Shown here piece after piece: positions 14,701-25,721 of a stretch of DNA of 64,000 bases. Below the pieces are notes generated by a model. It ran no database searches and had not been told where the DNA came from. It saw only the letters and a list, made by a program, of their open reading frames with translations. Source of the DNA: Epinephelus fuscoguttatus (lineage: Eukaryota; Chordata; Actinopteri; Perciformes; Serranidae); contig NC_064772.1 in NCBI RefSeq assembly GCF_011397635.1, positions 13,593,035-13,657,034 on the forward strand. The letters are read 5' to 3'. Position numbers and translations under genes: made by a program. How positions within the stretch are numbered: the first letter of the stretch is position 1; each line of letters starts with the position of its first letter.

Positions 14701-17700
14701 TAATTTGGCATGCAGCCTGGGCTTGACTGGAAATCGTAATTCAACTTTGAGAGCACTTTGTTTGCACTTGCCCTTAAGTGATTTGCCAGACCTTCTGATT
14801 TTATTTTGTAGTAACCAAGCAACAAAGATGCCTGGGGGATATGCATAAGAGTAAAAGTATACATTGGATTAAAGAATCGTAATCAAGTAAAAGTCAAAGT
14901 TAACAGAAATCTAAAAAAACTCAAATAGTACAGATACTCCCAAAAAATAATAATTAAAAAAAAAAAACAATGAGAAATGTAAGAGTTTGGCATCCCCCAG
15001 AAAAAACAAAACTAATACATCAGAGTAATTTAAAAGGTGCTATGATCGCATAAAAACACATATAATGGCTTTAATTAGATAATCTGAATACTACTATTAG
15101 TTTGCTGACATCTAAATTTGTTTTGTTTTTTTGACAGAACGGACGTTTGAAGACCACGAGAACCTTGTTGAGCCTCTCTTAGCATGGACGAGAGACAGCG
15201 AGAACAAAGTCCTCTTTCAGGAGCGGAAGGAAAAATACGAGGTTTTCAAAAACCCACAGGTTGGTCCTCTCATTGTGTGCATCTTTACATAAACACACAC
15301 TGAGTGATCAGAGGTGATGTGCATGTGATCTCTCAAAAGTCCAACTCTGACAAGTTCATTATTCCTGGCCTTGGTTTGTGCAAATCTCTCTCCACATTGT
15401 TTCAGCCCAGCGCCATCTGGCTATTTTCACTGCTGAATTGTTGTCTGAGTTATGAGTCGTCTTTCTTCCGTGTAGGATGACCTCTTACATTTATGTCCTC
15501 ACTGTAATATGTCAGACAAAACAGCTTTAGGCAAAAGACAGTGAGATTTTGGCATGTTTGTTGATACAGTGGGACCCTTTATAATCTCAGAGTGTTTAAT
15601 GGATTCGGTCTGTCGGCAGAGACTAATAGTCTGGTTGGAAAACCGGCGAGATATTCTTATTTTTAAAGTACTCCATCATGTCTCAAAGGCCGACCTGTTT
15701 TATACAGTATGTCTCTATCAATATACACTTTCAACTTCTGCTCCCTAAACAGAGTTCCCCTTTGGGCTTTATCTAACCACAGTGAGAACCCACTTACATA
15801 TATAGGCCCAGACTATGATACGAAATCACACCAGTCCAGTCACACAGGGACAAAGAGTAGAGTTCAATTGTTTTTTAAAAAACTGATAAAGATTATTTTT
15901 GTTCTGATATTTCATATGTTTAAACTGGACATTGTTCTAGAACAAAAAATAAGGGTTAAAAAATTAAGGATTTATTGTTTTATCCTTGACTGGGCTTCAT
16001 TTAGATCCAATAATTTCACAAAAATACTGATAACCATCCATGTTTAAGGAAAGAGACATTAGATATATAAGACTAAGTGTTAACAGCCATGCTAGCAGCT
16101 CTGTGACTGTACCCATGAGGCACAACAGTGCTTTGAGCGAAATGCTAAACTGAGCATGCTAACATATTCAAACAACATCCTGATGTTAAAGGGACAGTTC
16201 ACCCCAAAATCAAAAAATATATATATTTCCTCTTACCTGTAGTGCTATTTATCGGCCATAGAGATGTCTGCCTTCTCTTGAATGCAATTGAACTAGATGG
16301 CACTTGGCTCGTGGTGCTTAAAGCGCCGAAAAAACCCCCAAAACTCAATAGCGATGTCTCTTTCCAGAAATCATGACCTGGTTACTCAAGATAATCCGCA
16401 GACCTTGTTGTGAGCAGTTTCGTGTAGGAACTCTTTTCTTTCAACCGGACTACACCTACCAGTCATATCACTGCTCAGAACAAAGTGTGCACCTACTGCT
16501 AGCTCACCGAGCACTGCTGAGCTAGTAAACATTGCAGCTCAGCCGAGGAGGATGGCATTAATGTTTACATCTCGCCCTGAAACAAGCACCAGCCTCTTGT
16601 CCATGAGGAAATGCACACTTCCTTCTGCGTGGTAATACAGTTGGTGGGTGTAGCTCAGAAGAAAGAAAATCGTTCCTACATGAAACTGCTCAAAACAAGG
16701 TCTGTTGATTATTTTGAGTAACCAGGTCATGATATCTGGAAAGAGACATTGCTGTGGAGTTTTTCATGTATGTTATTTTGGTGCTTTGAGCACCTCAAGC
16801 TGAGTGCCATCCTGTTCCATTATATTGGAGAGAAGGCAGACATCTCTATAGCTGATATCTTTATAACTCTGCAACTCACACCCAAACAATTTAGACTAAT
16901 AAATAGCACTACAGGTAAGTGGAAAAATATGTATTTTTGATCTTGGGGTGAACTGTCCCTTTAAGCAAATATAATATTTACCATATTCACTAGCCTATCT
17001 ATCTTTGTTAGCAAGCTCACGTTTGTAGAGAGCACTAAACACAATGTACAGCTGAGGCTGTTGGGAATGTCATTAGTTTTGCAGGTATTTTGTCATAAAC
17101 CACATTATTGGGCAATTAATATCATACAGTTCATTGCAATCTGTCTCATGTATCTCAAAATGTTTCACTTCAAAACCATAAATGTGAACCTGCTGGTGGT
17201 GCAGAGGAAAAGTAATGAAATTCATTGATGCACTTTGTTTTATCCCCGCAGAACTTTTATCTATGGAAGAAGGATAAGAGAGCTCTCAAAGAGATAAAAG
17301 ACAAAGACAAGGAGTTATTAATACAGGTAAATAAACTCAAACACATGTACACAAACCACAATGAAATATGTTCTTTAAAGTGACAGTTGTCCCAGTGGGA
17401 GCTCCTCACACCGACCCCTTTCATCCCCTCTTCACCTCTGCAGGAGAACTTCTGCGGGACTTCCATCATCGTGCCTGATCTCGAGGGGGTGATGCACCTC
17501 AAAGAGGACGGCAAGAAGTCCTGGAAACCGCGACTCTTTCAGCTGAGGGCCTCAGGAATTTATTACGTGCCAAAAGGGAAAACCAAGGTCAGGGATCAAA
17601 AGGGGACATTGTTTTGTGGAAGAGACCAGACTAATACTTTAATCCAGGGATACATTCAGCTGAGCTCAAACAAATGGTGAAAGATCAAAGTCGCAGCAGA

Positions 17701-20323
17701 TACAGAGATGTTTTTGCAATGTCAACTGAGACCTAAAGAAATATATGGTTGATTTTTTTTCATTTTCACTTGGGCTATAAGCCTAGTGTGTAGCCTTTCT
17801 GCTTTATCAGCCACGTTCCTTTTTCATGCACCGCTGAATATAACTACAGTTTTTACTCCCTGCTGGATACCTACCATATATTTACTTACTGGTATATCTT
17901 AGATCTCTCGGGAGCTCTTACTCATGAAAATACCATTCACACAGGACAGTATGTGCCTACTATTGTACTTATAGTGTTGATTATTAATTTAACAGGCAGA
18001 GAAACAGGAAAAGAAAACACTACAGATCAACTTGTAATATAATCCTTTATTTCTTTTTCAGTCATCCCGTGACCTCGTCTGTTTTGTCCAGTTTGACAAT
18101 GTAAATGTCTACTATGGCAAAGACTTTAAGAGCAAATACAAAGCCCCGACTGACTTCTGCTTTATTCTGAAGGTAAGTTATCTAGAAATACGTTGTATCA
18201 GTGTAGTTTGCATCAAAGCTACACACCCTTTCACTGTGAAAATTGATAAAGAGAAGCTGCAGCTTCCCCTTAATGAAGTAGATATAAACAGTAAGACTCT
18301 CAGTTCCTTGTTATATGCGTTGTTTCACTAGTAGTTGATATGAGGCATGTGATACATACACACTGGGCTGTGGGGGCATGCTCACTCAGGAAGATTTTTC
18401 TATTTAGAGCAGCTATATGCACTATTTTTCAGGCCTTTTGGGATAATAGAATGCCTAAAAAAATCGGTGCATCATTCAGGAAAAACATGATACACCCTGT
18501 AGAGCCTAGATCCTATTTTGTATCGAGTTTTTTTCTCCTCACTGACTTGGTCAATCCATGTGAAATTTGGCACGGTGGTAGAGGGTCATGGGAGGATGTG
18601 AATGAAGCAATACTACATCAATTGGCCAAAGGGGGGCGCTATAACAACCGATTGAAATCGCAAACTTTGAATGGGTATATCTCATGCCCCGTATGTCGTA
18701 GAGACATGAAACTTTGCACAGAGATGCCTCTCCTCATGAGGAACAAATTTGCCTCAAGAACCCATAACTTCCAGTTATACAGATTTTCCGCCATTTTGAA
18801 TTTTTTGAAAAACACTCAAAATCGATCTCTTCCTAGGAAGTTTGACCGATCTGCATGAAACTCGGTGAACATAATCTAGGGATCAATATCTAAAGTTCCC
18901 TCGTGGCAAAAGTTGGAAAACTTACTAAAACTGAGCTTCTATAAGGCAATGAATATTGCGGAGGGCGTGGCTCATCACATAAAGGTGTATAACATCTCAA
19001 GGGTTCCACTGATCAACACGCAACTTTGTAGGCATATGACCACACATAATCTGAGGGGACCCCTCCATTATTGACCCCATCAAACAAAATGGGGGCGCTA
19101 GAGAGCTAATTTCTTATCTAGGCCTAACCGCCATATCGATTTTTACTAAACTTGGTAGATATGTAGAACAGGAGGCCTCAAGGTGACTGGAGGAATTTAA
19201 CTCTAATTGACAACTGGGTGGCGCTATAACAACAGAAAAATGCTTAAAAATGGCTAAAATGCGACCGATTGCTGTGGCTCCCCCTGTGGCCCAATGTTTT
19301 GGGGTTTTTTGATATGATTAAGTCATGGTATGGTATGCTGCTGCAATGAAGGCTAGCTGCACCTTTCCCATGTGAACTACTAGTGCGCCCCACTTTTAAG
19401 TCAATACAACATATAACCACTTTAACTATCTGCCTTTCAACGTGCTACCTCAACTACTAATGTACAGTTTTAGCCCACTAACTATCCCACTATTGGCAAT
19501 GGTACTACTGTACTTTCAATAAAGCAATTGTACTATCAAATTCACAAAAACTCTGTCTGAATACATTGTTCTTCTTAATGGATTCAGTTGACTATTTAAT
19601 CTGCAATTTACTATGACCTGTATCCCAAAGACACACCATGTGAAACTGTACGTGGGCAACTGTGCACTCAATGGGTATAGACTAGTCATTCTGAAACCAT
19701 AACACAACAAATGTTGATGACTAGCTTTCACTTCTGTCATCAAAAAAAGAGGAAAAAAATCATCTGATGTTACTATATTAAGACACATAGCAGAGGAGGG
19801 AAGGAATTTGGCCTAAACAGCATTACTGGTCTTGAGACCTCTTTTTGTTATGCTGGATAGAGTACCCAGAATGAATGTTAGTTGACAGATCTGCCACATT
19901 TCAATCCATCCCATATTAATCTGGGCAGCTCTAGGATCCCCAACAATGGCAGGTATATGTTGTCTTTAGTACTGTGAATTGAATATTAGGCAAACAGTAG
20001 AACATTTACTTAATTATATTAGATTTCTTAAAGTTAGGTTTACACAACTTTCAAAGTCAAAGAGTGCACTGCACAACTTTCTGTATTGTAATCAGAAGTC
20101 TTGAAGTCATAGTGGTTTTCACACTACGTTACTAACTAGTGAGGGAGGGTCACACACTACAAGATCTTTTTACTGGGAGAAATCCCCAATGAGTATGTCA
20201 TGTGATAGTCCCAGTCAATTAAGTAACAAAGCATTGCGAGTAAGTGACAAGGCTAATAACTTACAGAAACATTGCATGCAATAGTCCACCTTCCACCATC
20301 TCTTCCCCTCTCTCTTCCTCTCA

Positions 20324-20380
<57 letters not shown>

Positions 20381-23300
20381 TGGAAAGCACCACTTGTCTC
20401 TATCCTCAACCCATTTCTTGTACTCTAATTAGCTGTAGCTCGCCAACAAGATCCCCGACAGATCCAGATATTTAGCCTGCTAGATATCAAGGAAGCATCT
20501 GTGATGCATCAGTGAGCAATTTGCAAGCGCTTAGCCAACACCAATTTGTCTCTCATCTGGGGCTTTTGTTGGGGAGCTCCAAAAACTGTCGACAAGCGGA
20601 ACATCAAGGCTAAAGTCATGTAGTGTGAACTAGGCCTTCGTAAATAGTAGGGATGTGCGCAATTAGACGTCCAAATGATTAAACGTCCGCCAGTGTTATA
20701 TTCATGTACAAGGCCACACAGTGCAAAGTGTCTCGTACTTCAGCAGCATTTAAAATCTGACATGGTTGTTGAAGAGTGTGATTAAAGGCCTCAAAGGGCT
20801 CTTAATGCACACAATATTTTTGGGACAATATTTCAAATACTTAACAATAAATTGTGCTAAATTTTGACCGTTTTAAGAGTGTTTTCCTCTTTTTTGACTA
20901 GTCGACTAGTCTTAATTAAAATTTTCGTTAAGTCAGGGAAATTAGTCGGCAGGAACATCCCTGGTAAATTGCACAGTAGGATAAAAAACATTGTCACATA
21001 TCATTTATCTGAATGACACAAAGTTGAAGGCATTTTGAAAACCTAAAAGATTCGAGGCTTGAGCCCCAGAAGCCACCCCCTGCTCCACCTCTGCACAGTG
21101 CATGGTGCAAGAGATGTCTATGATGCAGAATTGACTATTGCATGGTGGTTTCTGAGTCTATGGTCAGTTACACAGCTGCGTGCCTTACTGGAATTGTGGA
21201 ACGCAATAAATAGTTAAATTTGAAGAAGTGAAAGGAGACAGCTTTATCCAATTTAGCTAAGAGTGGTGAGAAAGTGAACAAGACAACTTTTAAAGCAGTT
21301 CCAAGTATTTTTAAAAATAAACTACTGTAAAAGCACCATTCATTTAATTTCTTAGTACTTTCAAATTCAGAATATTAACAGTGGTGCGAGGTACGTACAG
21401 TGCTCACTTAAGAAATGCTGACTGACATGAAAACAGCGAGAATTAGAGTTGGTGGTGAGTCTTAAAGGGATGTGAAAGTCTGCTTTCTTTCCTTTCCCCT
21501 ATCTTCTCTGGGAAATACTAGAATCAGCAGATACCGTTGGGCTAGTTGTTGAGGATCAAAGCAAAAAGAGCTTAGAGAGGCAAAGAAAGTGAATTACCTA
21601 CCAGTGAAAGACAGAGTCCTCAAGGTTTGAGCTGAAGACGCTGCTGGCCAAGGGCAAATGAATATGACCTGTCAGAGTAAAGTGTTTGGAAGCAGGTTTC
21701 ACATGGTCTCTTGTCTTTGTTTTTAGGAGTCATACAGTAAAACTTGTTAAAAGCAGCCTCGGTTGTGGTAGATGGCGATGAAGATGATACGCTAATAACT
21801 GAAGCTGTTTTCAGCTGCCAAAGTGTTCAATTAGGGTGTGTTTTGACAGATTGGTCGGGCGATGTTTATGGGCTGCCAGAGTAACTGCAGCAATCCGAGG
21901 AGGAGAGCAAAACAATTTAGCTTCATCATTTAGCTGTTTTATATTCAGAGGAGATGCCTGAGGTGATCTCTAATACCAGCCCCATTATGTTTAACTGATA
22001 TCTCCACATCATGAGGGAAATCAACTTCCTCTTCGGGGGGAAACAGTTGACTCTGGGATTAATGTTAGACCCATACAGTGTGCACTGCACAGCAAATATT
22101 GGGTGTACACTTACTGGCATATATCCAACAATTAAGACTATTTAACTGCTGCTGCCTGTTCACACTCTGATTGTAGACACACTCTGCCCCCCTGTGGCAC
22201 CCTGTGAGAGGAACTATGCTGCTGTTGTACACATCAAAGTACTATTACTGCACATGTGAAGCTTGTGTTAATCGCCTTATGTGATGTCACTTGAGTTGAC
22301 ATTGGTTGGGATTGCAGAGTACAAGTTTGCAAATGAAAACAACAACAGGGGTGTTGAGTTAGAAAGAAGTGAGTTTACCTGGCCTCTGTAGCCCAGTCCT
22401 CATCTCCTCACCTGAATCTTTAAGTGAACAATAGTGACAATATCTGTAGTGTTGTATTCAACCAAAGAAAATCTTGGTCAATTGAAATTCGACCTACTCC
22501 TCAACCAATCGATTGGTCAATGGGGGAAAAAGACTGCACCTTACCTGGGAGCTTTGTGTGTCCACCAAAGTGTTGATTTTCCTGTCACAGGGCTCAACGT
22601 TAACACTCGCCCAGGGCAAGTATGCTCTGTGTTCAGGCAAGTGGAATGCCTCAAGTGAAAAATTAATGTGATCTCCAGTGTAATATTGTCAAAAAAATTA
22701 AAAATAAATAAACTGTAACTTGCGACTCCATCTCACCCACCACTAAAGCAAGATTTATATTCATGTGTCGAAACAACACCATAGCTGCCGTAACCTACGC
22801 TGTAGCTTGTCGTGCATCTCCTCAGAAATGTAACCACACATCACGACAACATAGAACTCCTGTCTGCTTTTGTCAGCTGAAACCATTTCCCTCAGTGGAA
22901 ATGAAGCATTTATTTACTTTTATTTCACAGATAAGAAATAACAAATTGTGAAGACAATAAAGCCTTCACAAAATAGCATTTTTAATCTTTTGTGTGATTT
23001 ATCCTAGTTTCATGTGAGTGAAGGAAATCTCCACTGGTCGCTAGGCTAATTTATACAGTGCAAAATGCCATAGCCTTGTGCTAATAATGTTAGCATGTTA
23101 TATTTGTTTGGAAAACATACTTAGTATAAGACAGTCGTTTGGTAAACCTTGTGAGTTGTAATGGAGTTGAATTTTGTAACGTAACCTTTGTTAAATGTTG
23201 CTGTTGTCCCTGGCGTCATATGAGTAGAGGAAGTCTACTAGCTGCTATGCTAATTTATACGATGTAAAATACAATGGGCTTGTGCTAAAAAAATATAGCA

Positions 23301-25721
23301 TAAAAAAAACTGAAAAGACTACAAAATAAAAAGAGCTGGATAAAAATGAAGAGAAACTTAAAGGTTTATAGTGTAAAAAGAAAGGAGATGCTTTATTGAC
23401 CTGTTTACCATTTTGGATTGTTTCTACAGCATCCTCAGATCCAAAAAGAGTCTCAGTACATCAAGTACCTCTGCTGCGATGATGCTTGGACCATGAACCT
23501 TTGGGTGACTGGAATACGGATTGCAAAGGTACATTTAATCACCTCTACACTTAATAATGACAGAAAAAAATCTCCATTTGACGTGGACTCATGCTCTGTG
23601 GTGTATTCCTTACACTTTCAGTATGGTGTGTCGCTGCATGAAAACTATAAAACTGCAGAAAAGAAAGCAGCTGTCAGCTCTGTGTGGACGAACCGCAGCA
23701 CCCCATCAAGCTCCAACTCATCAATGCCCTCACCCACCATCAAAGGTAGCACGACACAAAATGCTGCCATTACTAAGTGTTTGCTGATGTGAAACAATCC
23801 AGATGTAGAGATATTAGAACAAACCTTTCCCCTGTGTGTTCACTGATGGTGTTTCTCCTTCTGTACCAGCCAAATCACCAAGCCAGGCCAACGGTCATGC
23901 TCCCAAGCCCCAACCAGGACCTGTGTCTCAGGTATAAAACTCTTCATTTTTCATGATCTTTTTTTTTTTTGTTATTATTGTTTAGTCTATAAAATGTTAG
24001 AAAATAGTACAAAATGCCCATCACATTTCCCAAATCCCACAGTGATGCTTTTGTTTTTCGTCAAGTAATCAGGTAGAATTCAAATATATTAAATTGACAA
24101 TGATAAAACACTGAACTGTAACGTATTAGCATACTATTCTATGACTTTATATTTAAAACATTTTATGGCATACTTTACTAGGACTTTTATTACATTTCTA
24201 TGGGATACTATACTTTTTTATACTGTTTATGACATATTATACTATGACCATTTTATTACTTTTTTTTTTTTTTTTTTTACTATACTTGTACTACAGTACC
24301 ATACCATTTTTATGGTGTGCTATAGTATGCCTTTTTAACATATTATACTATGACACTTTGATGTCATACCATGCTGTAATTTTTTTAATAACATTTTATT
24401 GGCATACTACACTATTACTTTTTTAAATAACATTTTTATGAAATTCTAAAGACTTTTTTTGGTGTACTATACTATGATTTTTTTTTAACACTTTCTTTTT
24501 GACGTACTTCTTTTATTGCCTACTATAATAGAACATTTTATGTCATATTTTGCTATAACTTTTTAAAAAAAAATTATAAGCATACTGAACTATATTTTTT
24601 ATGACATACTATGCCATAATGGGGTTTTTTTTATAACATTTTAATGGCATATTATACTATGAATTTTTTATGACTTTTTATGGCACACTATATATGATTT
24701 TTTTTATTACAATACTAATAACTAATGACATATTATACTACAATTTTTTAAATACATTTTTCATAAGCATACTATACTATGAGTTTTCATTACATTTTTA
24801 TAGCATATTAAACAATGACATTTTTATGACTTTCTTTCTGAGATACTTTCTTTCACTATAATTATATAGCTATAACTATATTAGGACATTTTTATGGCAT
24901 ACTATACTATGACATGTATAAATATTTTTTTATGAAATATTACTCTATTCTCTTTATGACATTTTAATGGCATACTGTACTATGACTTTTTTTAGTTAAA
25001 AAAACAAAAAGAACTAATAATGTTCCCGCCTCTTGTACAAGTTGTATCATTATGTCATATTCTGTCTTTTCAGGACTTTGGAAATGTTCCACCTCCACCC
25101 CCACCACCACCATTGGCTGAGATCCTTCCTCCACCACCTCCAGACCCAGTCCTCCCTCCACCACCTCCTTTGGCTGCCAAGAGTCCCTCAAGACCTTCCC
25201 CTCCCCAGCGACACATGCCAACCAACTTCCCGCCACCTCCTCCTGCAATGGACAACCTCCCTCCTCCACCGCCACCCCCACCCAACGATGATGCCTTAGA
25301 GGCCCCGCCAGACTTCCTTCCACCACCTCCTCCGGCCGCTGGCTTTGGTTCGCTGCCACCACCTCCGCCATTGAACTCGCTACCACCACCGCCTCCCCCA
25401 GCGAGTTTCGGAGGTGTGGATCAGTCTCTGCCTCCTCCACCACCAGATCCAGGGTTTTTACCTCCACCTCCACCTCAGCCAGTGTTCACAGGGGGTGGAG
25501 TACCCCCTCCGCCTCCACCACCACCTCCTCCTCCTCCTCCTCCTCAACCTGCTGCTGCCCCAAGACCAGTGCGGCCTTCTGGCTCAGTGAAGAAGATGCC
25601 TCCTGCTCCGCCAAAGAGAACTACACCATCACTGCATGGAGGAGGAGGAGGTGGAGGAAGTGGTGAAGACTTCATGTCAGAACTGATGCTGGCCATGAAC
25701 AAGAAGCGTGGAAATAAATAG
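2625..25721 (+). CDS. apbb1ip: apbb1ip (RIAM), Rap1-GTP-interacting adaptor; 3' ten coding exons, 5'-partial
   Basis: The gene encodes an MRL-family adaptor that links active Rap1 to talin/integrin and Ena/VASP at the plasma membrane. Coding exons are 2625-2702, 6437-6596, 15138-15259, 17252-17326, 17444-17587, 18062-18172, 23430-23528, 23622-23745, 23870-23931 and 25074-25721. They join to 541 codons including the TAG stop, all in phase and all with AG/GT borders. Order of parts: coil (KADKIKLALEKLKEAKVKK), RA domain (LVVKVMMNDGSS to FKNPQ), linker, PH domain (FCGTSIIVPDLEGVMHLKED to WVTGIRIAK), Ser/Pro linker, then a proline-rich tail with FPPPPP. The residues match recalled human RIAM closely. 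The sister gene raph1 (lamellipodin) is the main alternative, but RIAM-like length, the C-terminal KKRGNK and linkage to pdss1 and abi1 favour apbb1ip. About 145 N-terminal residues lie outside the window. Confidence 0.95.
2703..6436. other. apbb1ip intron
   Basis: I find no exon here. It contains two diverged copies of one local segment (about 5288-5510 and 5868-6075, see the repeat entry) and otherwise AT-rich sequence with no recognisable RNA gene. Confidence 0.7.
5288..6075. repeat. two diverged direct copies of an about 210-bp segment
   Basis: Copy 1 (about 5288-5510) and copy 2 (about 5868-6075) share, in the same order, AGTTTCCARCAGGGCTG, GTTTAACCCTGACRAAACATAG, an AAAATGATRG block, a CAGGGTTTAA-like block, a TTCAATTCATTTCAA-like block and GCTTTATTGGCAT. 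The blocks near the end resemble the 3' tail of a fish LINE in reverse. The pair is either a local tandem duplication or two insertions of one element. Confidence 0.65.
6437..6596 (+). CDS. apbb1ip: apbb1ip exon: N-terminal part of RA domain
   Basis: The exon is 160 bases, phase 0 to 1, between TTCTAACAG and GTGAGT. It encodes LVVKVMMNDGSSKTLMVDER followed by a segment ending FEKTHCDCNVDWSLCETNPE. This is the ubiquitin-fold Ras-association domain that binds Rap1-GTP. The THCDCNVDW block is diagnostic of RIAM and lamellipodin. Confidence 0.95.
6962..7150 (-). mobile_element. LINE (L2-like) reverse-transcriptase remnant
   Basis: Read on the minus strand the sequence gives ILMHAFISRRLDYCEAPFSG LPK, the conserved C-terminal reverse-transcriptase block of fish L2-type LINEs (HAFISxRLDYCNxLLxGLP). 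It is short and degraded, an old 5'-truncated insertion in the large apbb1ip intron. Confidence 0.7.
7697..7909. repeat. 213-bp TTAA MITE
   Basis: The element is bounded by TTAA on both sides. Its ends are AAGGAATACTTCA and TGAAATATTCCTT (inverted). It is internally AT-rich and non-coding. The same end type is seen in the 3' UTR-region elements at about 25985-26450 and 54206-55085. Confidence 0.75.
10440..10665 (+). mobile_element. SINE-like fragment (fish Mermaid-type, tentative)
   Basis: It carries CTCCGGCTTCCTCCCACAGT, TTAATTGGTGACTCTAAATT, GAATGGTTGTCTGTCTCTAT and TGTCAGCTGGGATAGGCT in order. This is the same body as the full-length copy at 29654-30005, but it is truncated at both ends. 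Confidence 0.75.
11640..11706 (+). repeat. purine-only G/A tract
   Basis: From about 11655 to 11706 the + strand is almost purely purine, built from GGA and GGGGA triplets and quadruplets. Such a mirror-like homopurine tract can form triplex DNA, and its G-runs could support a quadruplex in the apbb1ip transcript. No other feature is attached to it. Confidence 0.6.
12535..12720 (+). mobile_element. LINE 3'-end remnant
   Basis: The sequence AGATGTGGAACTCCCTGGCA followed by GATGATCTGAGGCAG and AAAACTTATCTTAAAAAAGC is the extreme C-terminal coding and 3' end of fish L2/Maui-type LINEs (WNSLPxxLR, then KTYLFxxAF). Only the last part is left. Confidence 0.6.
14105..14255 (+). mobile_element. SINE-like fragment (Mermaid-type, tentative)
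   Basis: It shares CTCCGGCTTCCTCCCACAGT, CCAAAGACATGCAGGTTAAT, CTGCCTCTCGCCCAGTGTCA and GCTGGGATAGGCTCC with the full copy at 29654-30005. It has an internal deletion that removes the middle part of the body. Confidence 0.75.
15138..15259 (+). CDS. apbb1ip: apbb1ip exon: C-terminal part of RA domain
   Basis: The exon is 122 bases and completes the split Glu codon left by the previous exon. It encodes RTFEDHENLVEPLLAWTRDS and ends FKNPQ. The FEDHE-N-V/L and W-TRD-EN blocks match the RA domain of RIAM. The 8.5-kb intron before it is the largest in this part of the gene. Confidence 0.95.
16186..16964. repeat. TTAA MITE, 779 bp, in apbb1ip intron
   Basis: The ends are TTAAAGGGACAGTTCACCCC and its inverse (GGGGTGAACTGTCCCTTTAA), with TTAA at both borders. 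The inverted arms extend inward through CTTACCTGTAGTGCTATTTAT and GAGATGTCTGCCTTCTC. A paralogous copy lies at 48735-49774 inside pdss1, and that copy carries an additional insertion that is absent here (around 16718-16730). Confidence 0.85.
17252..17326 (+). CDS. apbb1ip: apbb1ip exon: charged RA-PH linker
   Basis: The exon has 25 codons in phase 0: NFYLWKKDKRALKEIKDKDK then ELLIQ. It is Lys-rich and helical, at the place of the linker between RA and PH domains in the human protein, and it is the most diverged of the domain-core exons. Confidence 0.9.
17444..17587 (+). CDS. apbb1ip: apbb1ip exon: start of PH domain
   Basis: The exon has 48 codons in phase 0. It opens ENFCGTSIIVPDLEGVMHLK and ends ASGIYYVPKGKTK. 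The EDGKKSWK basic patch and the following W/R/F-L-RASGIYY strand are the phosphoinositide-binding beta1-beta3 part of the PH domain. Confidence 0.95.
18062..18172 (+). CDS. apbb1ip: apbb1ip exon: central PH domain
   Basis: The exon has 37 codons in phase 0, beginning SSRDLVCFVQFDNVNVYYG and ending KAPTDFCFILK. It matches human TSRDLACFIQFENVNIYYG and the APTDYCFVLK strand. Confidence 0.95.
18400..19420. repeat. candidate dispersed repeat with GGCGCTATAACAAC motifs
   Basis: The motif GGGGCGCTATAACAAC occurs near 18636, a GGGGGCGCTAGAGAG variant near 19091, and GGTGGCGCTATAACAAC near 19208. Around them are repeated clauses such as GAAACTTTGCAC, AAACTCGGT and AAACTTGGTAGATATG. The GC content and phrasing differ from the flanking intron. 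A 172-codon ORF at 18340-18858 runs into it but resembles no protein. I cannot name the element. Confidence 0.5.
20325..20378. repeat. (AC)27 microsatellite
   Basis: The tract is an uninterrupted AC dinucleotide repeat of 54 bases. It explains the VCVCVC and THTHTH open frames on either strand. Confidence 0.97.
20648..20962. repeat. probable hAT-type MITE
   Basis: The ends TAGGGATGTGCGCAATTAGA and GTCGGCAGGAACATCCCT are roughly inverse. The interior is rich in GACTAGTCGACTAGTC and TTAAACGTC, as in other fish TAGGGATG/TAGGGCTG elements. A clean target duplication was not resolved. Confidence 0.5.
23430..23528 (+). CDS. apbb1ip: apbb1ip exon: C-terminal PH helix
   Basis: The exon has 33 codons in phase 0: HPQIQKESQYIKYLCCDDAW then TMNLWVTGIRIAK. 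The invariant Trp of the PH C-terminal helix is present (LWVTGIRIAK). It is almost identical to the human protein. Confidence 0.95.
23622..23931 (+). CDS. apbb1ip: apbb1ip two exons: post-PH Ser/Pro linker
   Basis: Two exons lie here, 23622-23745 (YGVSLHENYKTAEKKAAVSS, then WTNRSTPSSSNSS) and 23870-23931 (KSPSQANGHAPKPQPGPVSQ), joined by a split Ala codon. They carry the conserved YG-LYxNY start after the PH domain, then low-complexity Ser/Pro sequence expected to be disordered. The segment is shorter than the human equivalent. Confidence 0.9.
24125..24990 (+). repeat. diverged 38-bp AT-rich satellite array in last intron of apbb1ip
   Basis: About 20-25 degenerate units are present, recognised by CATACTATACTATGAC followed by T-runs and TTTATGGCATA. 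The unit is the reverse complement, in genomic orientation, of the large array at 27350-32749. Units have drifted and vary in length, so this is the older or less homogenised array. It ends about 85 bases before the terminal exon of apbb1ip. Confidence 0.85.
25074..25721 (+). CDS. apbb1ip: apbb1ip terminal exon: proline-rich Ena/VASP- and profilin-binding tail
   Basis: The exon has 215 codons plus TAG. It carries many poly-Pro runs of five to fourteen residues, separated by short acidic or hydrophobic spacers. NFPPPPPAM fits an EVH1-binding FPPPP site, and several DFLPPPPP and GFLPPPPP sites resemble it. The tail ends in Gly-rich sequence, then EDFMSELMLAMNKKRGNK, matching the conserved human C-terminus (DFMSDLMKALQKKRGN). 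The complementary strand reads as long Gly-rich ORFs, which are shadows. Confidence 0.95.
   Translation, partial: DFGNVPPPPPPPPLAEILPPPPPDPVLPPPPPLAAKSPSRPSPPQRHMPTNFPPPPPAMDNLPPPPPPPPNDDALEAPPDFLPPPPPAAGFGSLPPPPPLNSLPPPPPPASFGGVDQSLPPPPPDPGFLPPPPPQPVFTGGGVPPPPPPPPPPPPPPQPAAAPRPVRPSGSVKKMPPAPPKRTTPSLHGGGGGGGSGEDFMSELMLAMNKKRGNK

Larger units (their letters stand above)
6597..15137. other. 8.5-kb apbb1ip intron with transposon relics
   Basis: No exon of any gene was found. Supported contents are an L2-like LINE remnant (6962-7150), a short TTAA MITE (7697-7909), SINE fragments (10440-10665, 14105-14255), a purine tract (11640-11706) and a LINE 3' remnant (12535-12720). The 60-150-residue ORFs in this stretch lack any family resemblance. 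Confidence 0.7.
18173..23429. other. 5.3-kb apbb1ip intron
   Basis: Apart from the dispersed repeat (18400-19420), a (CA)n microsatellite (20325-20378) and a probable hAT MITE (20648-20962), no coding or RNA gene is supported here. Confidence 0.7.

Noticed and set aside
18340-18858. 172-aa + strand ORF
   Set aside because: It resembles no protein, runs into a dispersed repeat and lies in an apbb1ip intron.
20215-20475. VCVCVC / THTHTH open frames
   Set aside because: They are translations of the (AC)n microsatellite. The same holds for 62085-62450.
24964-25473. 169-aa minus-strand ORF and a Gly-rich minus ORF at 25070-25285
   Set aside because: These are antisense shadows of the proline-rich terminal exon of apbb1ip.
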